DNA from: Candidatus Methanophaga sp. GoMg3.2
Lineage (GTDB): Archaea; Halobacteriota; Syntropharchaeia; Alkanophagales; Methanospirareceae
Assembly: GCA_013180565.1 (NCBI GenBank)
Contig: QBUN01000413.1
Location: forward strand, 1-20,541
Direction: 5' to 3'
DNA length: 20,541 nt
Shown here: piece by piece, positions 14,869 to 20,541 of the stretch
How positions within the stretch are numbered: the stretch's first letter is position 1
Layout: each line of letters starts with the position of its first letter
The notes under the pieces: model-generated
What the model was told of the DNA's origin: nothing
The model's database searches: none
What the model saw: the letters and a program-made list of their open reading frames with translations, nothing else
Position numbers and translations under genes: made by a program

Positions 14869-15084
14869 TCACCCTCCGGAGACAATTCTGATAATCGTTA
14901 CCTCACCCTTATTTAGATTCCCCAGTTTTTCATCTTCCGGCACGGGCTTACTATTACGAAGTACAACAACCTCCACCGGATTTATTCCAAGTTTCTCTAA
15001 TACATTCTCGTATGTGGCATCATTCGAGACTTCCAATCTTCTCTCTTCTTCTTTATCTGCAAGTATCTTCACTTTAAGTTCCAT
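14869..15084 (-). CDS. MoaD/ThiS/SAMP-like ubiquitin-fold protein
   Basis: 71 residues from ATG 15084 (MELKVKILADKEEERRLEV). The beta-grasp pattern is followed by NDATYENVLEKLGINPVEVV, VLRNSKPVPEDEKL and KGEVTIIRIVSGG at the extreme C-terminus. The terminal Gly-Gly is the feature that lets such proteins be adenylated by an E1-like enzyme, either to carry sulfur (ThiS/MoaD-type) or to modify proteins (SAMPs of archaea). The frame is open further upstream to 15150, but the added residues are not family-like. Neighbours are the helicase downstream and the nucleotidyltransferase upstream (118-bp gap containing an 8-bp GATGCAAG/CTTGCATC inverted repeat at 15152-15186), all on the minus strand. tRNA thiolation is a plausible role, unproven. 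Confidence 0.85.
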   Translation of the reverse strand: MELKVKILADKEEERRLEVSNDATYENVLEKLGINPVEVVVLRNSKPVPEDEKLGNLNKGEVTIIRIVSGG

Positions 15085-15202
15085 GACCCTTTTTCTTTCT
15101 AAGAATGGTTTTTTATGCTTAATAAAACACATTCTCAGGAGAAATTGCAAAGATGCAAGTCAAACAGGTATCATGTATCTTGCATCCCTTCCAAAGATCA
15201 TT

Positions 15203-16135
15203 TCAAAGCGAGAGCGACCTTATCCACTCGCCCTTCGCAGCCCTTGTCGTACCTACGACCAATCTCAACTCATGCTTTGTGCGCTCTATTACGCCACGAG
15301 CTTCTATCTTTTCGCCTGCTAACGCTTGCCCGACATACGTATGCGTAAAAGAAAGAACCTTGCTTATCTCTGGGTGTTCTATTTCGTATATCGCGGGATT
15401 ATCAAATGAATAAGAGGCGTCCTTTACTTCCGCAGTTATCGTTGCATAACCTATCCTTTCGCCTATTTCATAATTTCTCATATCCAACTGCTTTATCTCT
15501 TCTCGGTCTCGCGTGTATAAAATATCAAGGTATGTGTCCCCGATTGCACCCCTATTCTTCTTCCTCTGTTCATGTGCTACAAAACGATTGTAACTCAATT
15601 CCGGCTGCCTTTTATTGTATATCCGCCGCCACACGGCATCATTTATCTCTACGAGAATGCCTTCTTCCACTGCTGCTTCTATAACCTCTATCGCACGGTT
15701 GAAGTTCGGCAGCCCATAAAGGACGAAATCAAGGTCTGAATTAGCGCTGTTAAGACCACATAAGTAGGAGCCGGTAATCCCTATCGTATCTCTCGGGATA
15801 CGGTTTCCAAGAAGCTCAAAAATAGTTTGGGCCTGCTCTTCTCGCTCGGCAATTAACGGTAGCTCCTCATCTGGTCGCAGGATTTCTTTTATATCCTCTT
15901 TTGGAACCACCTGCATACCACCTTTAACATATTCGGGGCAATGTCTACCTAAGAACTCATATGCGTCGTAAAAGTCTAATTTCCTGTATCGACCCCTCTC
16001 CGCGACTCTTTCGCCTCTGTCGTCTGGAACATATCGTAAGAGGCATTTCACTTCCTCTTCGCCTAAGTCATAAGAGACAACAGAGAAGATCCAATTTTGC
16101 TTTGTTATTACAAAATCTCGAATCCTTACTGTCAT
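15203..16135 (-). CDS. Predicted archaeal nucleotidyltransferase (COG1665-like)
   Basis: 310 residues. The nucleotidyltransferase signature is GITGSYLCGLNSANSDLDFVLYG: Gly-Ser at 122-123 and metal-binding D134 and D136, typical of the DNA polymerase beta-like superfamily. The N-terminal region (VRIRDFVITKQNWIFSVVSY, then KCLLRYVPDDRGER) and the C-terminal region (IGYATITAEVKDASYSFDNP and HTYVGQALAGEKIEARGVIE) are those of a conserved archaeal protein group classed as predicted nucleotidyltransferases. The real substrate is unknown; candidates are RNA or protein nucleotidylation. A TATA-like AAAGATATAATAT lies about 30-45 nt upstream of ATG 16135, divergent from the ferredoxin gene. It heads the minus-strand group with the SAMP-like protein and helicase. 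Confidence 0.88.
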   Translation of the reverse strand: MTVRIRDFVITKQNWIFSVVSYDLGEEEVKCLLRYVPDDRGERVAERGRYRKLDFYDAYEFLGRHCPEYVKGGMQVVPKEDIKEILRPDEELPLIAEREEQAQTIFELLGNRIPRDTIGITGSYLCGLNSANSDLDFVLYGLPNFNRAIEVIEAAVEEGILVEINDAVWRRIYNKRQPELSYNRFVAHEQRKKNRGAIGDTYLDILYTRDREEIKQLDMRNYEIGERIGYATITAEVKDASYSFDNPAIYEIEHPEISKVLSFTHTYVGQALAGEKIEARGVIERTKHELRLVVGTTRAAKGEWIRSLSL

Positions 16136-16260
16136 GCGCCACTCGCTCTACTACAACTAAAGAAATATTATATTATATCTTTAGGTAAAACCTTTTCTTA
16201 GAAAGAAAAGCGTTAATAAAATAAAGGTAACTAAAGTAAAGTAAATAAAGATAAACGAAA

Positions 16261-16647
16261 ATGAAGCTTTTATTACGGTTCCCCCGTCCTGGACACAAAA
16301 CGCCGCGTACTGCGGAAGTAATACTCGAGACAGGTGCGAAAATAAACATAGATAAGGCGAACGTGGATGCGGTGAGTGGTGAGCTCATTGTTGACGTACC
16401 GAGCGATAAAGTAGATAGTGTTGCAGAACATTTCAGGGAAAAGGGTGTTGAAGTACGGAAATTAATGAAACTAATCGCGTGGGATGAAGAGAGATGCATC
16501 CATTGCGGCGCTTGCATTTCTATCTGTCCTACCGGTGTGTTTAAGTTCGATCCATCGTGGCAGATAGAGTTGGATGAGGAGAAATGTATTCGGTGTGAAG
16601 TGTGTGTGAACGTATGCCCATTTAGGGCTTTGGCTTGTGTGGATTGA
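16261..16647 (+). CDS. NIL-domain protein with two [4Fe-4S] ferredoxin clusters
   Basis: 128 residues: an N-terminal NIL/ACT-like domain (about 1-72, MKLLLRFPRPGHKTPRTAEVI ... VDVPSDKVDSVAEHFREKGVEV) joined to a 2x[4Fe-4S] ferredoxin. Cluster ligands are C79, C82, C85, C89 and C109, C112, C115, C119 in CIHCGACISICP and CIRCEVCVNVCP, each CxxCxxCxxxC. In methanogens this architecture (MA1822-type) partners a DUF39 protein to make homocysteine from aspartate semialdehyde and sulfide. No DUF39 gene is next to it here; ribC follows after 18 nt. The promoter region is AT-rich (16136-16260), shared divergently with the nucleotidyltransferase. Electron transfer in sulfur assimilation is the likely role by family. 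Confidence 0.92.
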   Translation: MKLLLRFPRPGHKTPRTAEVILETGAKINIDKANVDAVSGELIVDVPSDKVDSVAEHFREKGVEVRKLMKLIAWDEERCIHCGACISICPTGVFKFDPSWQIELDEEKCIRCEVCVNVCPFRALACVD

Positions 16648-17130
<483 letters not shown>

Positions 17131-17183
17131 GCACAGGACTTAAAAAATTGTGCAACTTTATTTTGACTTTTGCAATTAATTTA

Positions 17184-17226
17184 ATTTTGCATTGTCTGGT
17201 CAAAATTCATTGAATTTTGAGCTGAC
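17184..17226 (-). repeat. Hairpin with conserved tail after pdxS (repeat copy 2, possible terminator)
   Basis: Arms 17194-17208 and 17212-17226 pair at 13 of 15 positions (core TCAAAATTC/GAATTTTGA) around a 3-nt loop. It starts 3 nt beyond the pdxS stop on the minus strand. The adjacent ATTTTGCATTGTCTG (17184-17198) is identical to that at 2015-2029. Confidence 0.6.
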
Positions 17227-17229
17227 TTG

Positions 17230-18129
17230 TCACCACCCGCGCACTTGCAGCAGCTCCTCTTCTGCCAAAGTACTCACTTCTATACCTTTCATTGGTGATC
17301 CCAACCCCTTGGAAATTGCCGCCAGTCGTTTTGGATCATCATAGTTGTTCACAGCATCCACAATTGCCGAAGCCATCTTTTCCGGATCGCTCGATTTGAA
17401 TATACCAGAGCCTACAAAAACACCGTCTGCTCCGAGCTGCATCATAAGTGCGGCATCTGCAGGTGTTGCTACACCGCCCGCGGCGAAATTAACCACCGGT
17501 AACCGTTGCAATTCCGCTGTCTCTTGCACTACTCCTATTGAGACTTTCAACTCTTTTGCAACGTCCTTTAACTCCTCTTCATCTTTACCTTTTAGCGATC
17601 TTATCTCGCCCATAATCAATTTCATGTGTCGAACAGCTTCCTTGACATCTCCCGTGCCAGCTTCGCCTTTTGTCCTCACCATCGCCGCCCCTTCTTCTAT
17701 CCGCCTCAACGCTTCACCTAAACTGCGAGCTCCGCATACGAAAGGCACTGTAAACTTTCTCTTGTCCACGTGATGCGTATCCACCGGTGTTAGGACCTCT
17801 GATTCATCAATCATGTCAACACCCAACGCCTCCAGTATCTCCGCCTCTACAAAGTGGCCTATACGGCATTTCGCCATCACCGGTATCGTAACGGTATCAA
17901 CGATTTCCGAGACAACTACCGGGTCAGCCATTCGTGCTACACCGCCCGCCTTTCTTATGTCCGCCGGGACAGCATGCAACGCCATAACGGCAATAGCACC
18001 TGCCTCCTCTGCAATTCTGGCTTGATCTGCACTCGTTACGTCCATTATCACACCACCCTTTTGTAAAGATGCGAAACCATTCTTCAAAAGCTCTGTTCCA
18101 TGCCTAAGATCTTCGATTTCTATCACCAT
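17230..18129 (-). CDS. pdxS: Pyridoxal 5'-phosphate synthase lyase subunit PdxS
   Basis: 299 residues, typical size. It forms PLP from ribose 5-phosphate, glyceraldehyde 3-phosphate and ammonia in a TIM barrel. Residues identified by family: D30 in [20 protein letters not shown], Lys87 in [11 protein letters not shown] (first Schiff base) and Lys154 in [12 protein letters not shown] (second Schiff base), with [20 protein letters not shown] and [20 protein letters not shown] also conserved. A GGGAGGGG ribosome binding site (18138-18145 complement) sits 8 nt before ATG 18129. An AT-rich TATA-like stretch (TATAAATATATAAAAT) is further upstream, divergent from the tRNA methyltransferase gene. The glutaminase partner PdxT is not adjacent, so ammonia supply is encoded elsewhere. 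Confidence 0.97.
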   Translation of the reverse strand: MVIEIEDLRHGTELLKNGFASLQKGGVIMDVTSADQARIAEEAGAIAVMALHAVPADIRKAGGVARMADPVVVSEIVDTVTIPVMAKCRIGHFVEAEILEALGVDMIDESEVLTPVDTHHVDKRKFTVPFVCGARSLGEALRRIEEGAAMVRTKGEAGTGDVKEAVRHMKLIMGEIRSLKGKDEEELKDVAKELKVSIGVVQETAELQRLPVVNFAAGGVATPADAALMMQLGADGVFVGSGIFKSSDPEKMASAIVDAVNNYDDPKRLAAISKGLGSPMKGIEVSTLAEEELLQVRGW

Positions 18130-18137
18130 TTTTCTTT

Positions 18138-18145
18138 CCCCTCCC
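18138..18145 (-). promoter_or_regulatory. Ribosome binding site of pdxS
   Basis: GGGAGGGG on the minus strand, 8 nt from ATG 18129. Confidence 0.75.
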
Positions 18146-18266
18146 TATGACCTAAAATGTATTTTATATATTTATACGTGTCTTAAAAATCATTGGAAAA
18201 TGATACGATACAGTTCTGGTAAATAATATTTGTGAGTCCCCCTATATAAATACTAAAAGACGGAAA

Positions 18267-19298
18267 ATGTTAGTTGCTTTTGAACTCACAGGCGAGCATG
18301 ACACACTGCCGAAAGCCGAGGTTTTAGCGTGCTTACGTGCGTTATGTATCGTTTACGATGCGAAAATGTTCTTAAACGGTATACTGGTGATTGATGCGCA
18401 AATCAGACCGGAAACACTCGCGGTTCTATCTAATCGGTTGGGGATGACGCACCGGATATACGAAGTGGACGGCATGAGTGAGCCGAATGAGGACGCAATA
18501 CGGGCAATGGTGGAAAACGCAGATGTATACAAGTTCATGGAAAAAGGTAGCACATTCGCTGTTCGTGTGCCGAAAAACAGCTCTTATCCCGAGAAGAAAG
18601 CTATAATAGAACAAGTGGGGGCGATCATAAAAGGAAAGGGCTATAAAGTAAATCTATCTAATCCATCGAAGACTTTTGTGCTGCTGTTAACCGAACAAAC
18701 CTGCTTCTTCTGTTTGCTTTTGCATTCAACGGATAAGAAGCAATATGGGGCAAGAAAACCGCAGTTCAGACCTTTCTTCTCGCCCGGCGTCATACTACCA
18801 AAAGTTGCGCGTGCTCTGGTTAATCTCAGTGGCATAAAAGAGAACGAGCTTTTTCTTGATCCGTTCTGCGGCACCGGGGGGCTATTAATAGAAGCGGGCA
18901 TGATGGGGGTGCGTGTAATCGGGCTAGATGTGCAGGAGCAGATGGTGCGAGGAACCGCAGAAAACTTGAACTTTTATGGACTGACTGGTGATCTAATAGT
19001 AGGGGATGCTGCCAAGACATCATTGAAGGATAAATGCATTGATGCGATTGCAACAGACATGCCTTATGGCAGATCTTCCCTAATAGCCCAGTCAGGTTTT
19101 GCACCGTCATTAGAACGCTTATTCCCGGCTGCTTTAGCTGAAATACATCGTTTGCTTAAACCAGGCGGGAAAGCGGTTATCGTATCCAATTTCCCTTATT
19201 CGCGTTCTCCCGAGCTTTTTTTTCATGTCCTTGAAACGTACGTGTACCGTGTCCATAAAAGTTTAAACCGGTACATCACGGTACTCAAGAAAACATAA
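18267..19298 (+). CDS. trmG10: tRNA (guanine(10)-N2)-dimethyltransferase (Trm-G10)
   Basis: 343 residues. The N-terminal half is a THUMP-type RNA-binding domain (about 1-150, MLVAFELTGEHDTLPKAEV at the start). The C-terminal half is a Rossmann methyltransferase with FRPFFSPGVILPKVARALVNL, the SAM motif DPFCGTGGLLIEA (198-210), VIGLDVQEQMVRGTAENL, and the catalytic DMPYGRS (254-260), a variant of the D/NPPY motif of amino-methylating enzymes. Archaeal members dimethylate G10 of tRNAs. The start at ATG 18267 gives the usual N-terminus. A TATA-like TATATAAAT is only about 16-24 nt upstream, so the transcript may be leaderless or start from the more distal AT-rich box. It is transcribed away from pdxS, and a decayed insertion sequence follows. 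Confidence 0.93.
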   Translation: MLVAFELTGEHDTLPKAEVLACLRALCIVYDAKMFLNGILVIDAQIRPETLAVLSNRLGMTHRIYEVDGMSEPNEDAIRAMVENADVYKFMEKGSTFAVRVPKNSSYPEKKAIIEQVGAIIKGKGYKVNLSNPSKTFVLLLTEQTCFFCLLLHSTDKKQYGARKPQFRPFFSPGVILPKVARALVNLSGIKENELFLDPFCGTGGLLIEAGMMGVRVIGLDVQEQMVRGTAENLNFYGLTGDLIVGDAAKTSLKDKCIDAIATDMPYGRSSLIAQSGFAPSLERLFPAALAEIHRLLKPGGKAVIVSNFPYSRSPELFFHVLETYVYRVHKSLNRYITVLKKT

Positions 19299-19332
19299 TA
19301 TCCAACTAAAATTAATAAATCGGTGTCCTAAA

Positions 19333-19340
19333 TTAAATAA
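19333..19340. repeat. Left target-site duplication of the ISL3-like remnant
   Basis: TTAAATAA directly before the left terminal repeat; the matching site TTAAATTA at 19999-20006 agrees at 7 of 8 positions. Eight bp is the duplication length typical of the ISL3 family. Confidence 0.55.
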
Positions 19341-19998
19341 GGCTCTTCGCTATTTCATGTGGGTAGCTGTGGTTAAGTGGCTGCCAAATAATCCAAAATC
19401 AGAAGAAAATGGAGGTTTGATATAGCTTTAAATCTAAAAGGAAGGATTGAAAATGTTGGCAAGGTAATTGTGAGACAGCTTCTTAAGCGGTTAAACTTGA
19501 CATAAACGAAGTACATTATTGATTTCATCTTTGCAAACATGTCTATAAACTCTATTCCAACTGCTATGATGTTTATAAAGGGTTGAGGGAGCTCCCAGAT
19601 GTAGCAAAGAGAGGCAGGATAAGTCCGGTAGCCGCATTGATGTTTTCTGGAACGACGAGGAAGAAAACTTCAAGCGGATAATTTCAAGAGAAATAGGACT
19701 TATCATGCCGGGCAGGGGGTTAATTCAACGGCATGAGTGCAGGTAGTTAACGGTTCATAAAGGTATATCGGTCGCTCCACTTTACCGCAAGCGACCGATA
19801 TACTATGACTAATTTGTTTATGCTGTTACACGGTGTTAAAATCTAAACTTAGGATTATCCTATCGAAGATATTTCTTGGTTATGAAATCTTGTAGATTTT
19901 GATAACTACGGACGCTCAACATTCAACATGCCCCTCATGTAATCTGCTTCAGCGGATATTAGGGATATTGAGTTACCCATACAAAACAGCGAAGAGCC
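19341..19998. mobile_element. ISL3-like insertion sequence, decayed and internally shortened
   Basis: Terminal inverted repeats begin GGCTCTTCGCT at 19341 and, on the opposite strand, at 19998; over 28 nt they match at 23 positions. The GGCTCTT end and the 8-bp duplicated target fit the ISL3 family by what is known of it. The 658-bp interior is about half the normal size and has no transposase ORF. Only fragments remain, for example (plus strand, about 19635-19720) RIDVFWNDEEENFKRIIS, and near the right end a stop-interrupted frame with SADIRDIELPIQNSEEP plus an out-of-frame CPSC zinc-ribbon-like motif. Non-autonomous or dead. It accounts for most of the 745-bp gap between trmG10 and the M20 peptidase gene. 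Confidence 0.7.
19763..19803. repeat. Perfect 14-bp hairpin inside the ISL3-like remnant
   Basis: GTATATCGGTCGCT (19763-19776) is an exact inverted copy of 19790-19803 with a 13-nt loop. It is much better preserved than the decayed sequence around it, so it may be a later insertion, a terminator-like structure or the end of another element. Confidence 0.65.
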
Positions 19999-20044
19999 TT
20001 AAATTACACTATTATCATAGGTATGTTGATTTTTGTGTCTTCCC

Positions 20045-20541
20045 TTATGTCAACAGCCCCACCAAAAACCGCACATAATTCTCTAAATCCGATATTGCAA
20101 CGTTTTCATCAGCGCCATGCGGGTTACAATCCACGAAACAGCCAACGCCGAAAGCACAAACCGGCTGATTCGTCCTTTGAACTGCATACGCAACATCCAA
20201 ACCGCCTTGCACTCCTATTATAGGTTTATAAACGCCAAATGCATCCGATACCGCATCCTGCACCCTCTTTGTCCATTCAACGCTTTGCTCGGCGAACATA
20301 GGTGGGAATCCAGGCTTACAATGCAGCTCTATCCCTATCCCCTGCGTTGCTTTTATCTTTTCTACTGCATCCTCAAGCTCCGTTATCACTTCCTCTACCT
20401 TTTCCTCCGGGATATATCTCCGATCACCCCTTAAGGTGCAGCTCGGGGGTATCACATTCTCTTTTATACCGCCAGAGATCATAGTAACGTTAAAAACCGG
20501 CTTTATGTGCTCCTGCCCGGTTAGTTCTCTCATAATAGGCC
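20045..20541 (-). CDS. M20 family metallopeptidase (ArgE/DapE-like), partial
   Basis: The C-terminal part of a zinc peptidase/deacylase; the frame continues past the right edge, so the N-terminus with most metal ligands is outside. What is visible (at least 165 residues) includes the dimerisation domain segment (VTMISGGIKENVIPPSCTLRGDRRYIPEE), the helix VEEVITELEDAVEKIK, GGLDVAYAV and the late metal-site motif NPHGADENVAISDLENYV. This family contains succinyl-diaminopimelate desuccinylase, acetylornithine deacetylase and peptidases; the exact substrate cannot be told from this part. Its stop lies 38 nt from the target duplication of the ISL3-like remnant, which therefore inserted just downstream of the gene without disrupting it. 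Confidence 0.9.
   Translation of the reverse strand, partial: PIMRELTGQEHIKPVFNVTMISGGIKENVIPPSCTLRGDRRYIPEEKVEEVITELEDAVEKIKATQGIGIELHCKPGFPPMFAEQSVEWTKRVQDAVSDAFGVYKPIIGVQGGLDVAYAVQRTNQPVCAFGVGCFVDCNPHGADENVAISDLENYVRFLVGLLT

Noticed and set aside
15152..15186. GATGCAAG/CTTGCATC inverted repeat as a riboswitch or terminator
   Set aside because: Only 8 bp with a 19-nt loop and no further structure or T-run; too weak to call on its own.

Overview
The window is archaeal chromosomal DNA, most likely from a euryarchaeote that uses tetrahydromethanopterin-type cofactors (a methanogen, an ANME-type methanotroph or a relative). The basis is an archaeal-type UMP kinase, archaeal riboflavin synthase RibC, ribosomal protein L32e, the archaeal tRNA m2G10 methyltransferase, a free-standing MetRS beta-type tRNA-binding domain, a RimK/MptN-like glutamate ligase and a MoaD/SAMP-like ubiquitin fold protein. 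Promoters look archaeal (TATA-like boxes) and several starts carry strong GGAGG or GGTGAT-type ribosome binding sites. Assignment below phylum is inference. No rRNA, tRNA or CRISPR array was seen.

Left part (1-6.3 kb), mostly minus strand: a partial TPR/coiled-coil lipoprotein gene; a 403-aa protein with kinase-like motifs; a MetRS-beta-like domain; a DUF1847 cysteine-rich protein; a 46-aa membrane peptide not in standard-length ORF sets; a possible structured non-coding stretch; an intact DUF104-type antitoxin followed by a deleted and frameshifted PIN toxin remnant; then, on the plus strand, the MptN-like ligase; then a second, intact PIN toxin with its UPF0175-like antitoxin.

Centre (6.3-9.9 kb), minus strand: the most distinctive part. 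A secreted protein of about 950 aa combines a signal peptide, an Ig-like domain, a LamG-like domain, a lysozyme/transglycosylase-like domain and six 24-residue MORN-like repeats encoded by a 72-bp tandem array. A cohesin-domain protein follows 70 bp downstream. Its reading frame stops early, but a single-base shift restores a C-terminal membrane anchor. Together they look like a cell-surface or extracellular locus.

Right part (9.9-20.5 kb): housekeeping genes. These are pyrH; serA followed by rpl32e in one unit; a SAMP-like protein, an SF1 (Upf1/IGHMBP2-like) helicase and a nucleotidyltransferase in a minus-strand cluster; a NIL-domain ferredoxin with ribC on the plus strand; pdxS; the tRNA G10 methyltransferase; a 658-bp internally decayed ISL3-like insertion sequence with recognisable terminal repeats and an 8-bp target duplication; and the C-terminal part of an M20 peptidase running off the right edge.

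Two short repeat families stand out. One is a hairpin plus a 15-nt conserved tail at the 3' ends of the MetRS-beta and pdxS genes. The other is a 29-nt inverted repeat pair between pyrH and rpl32e.
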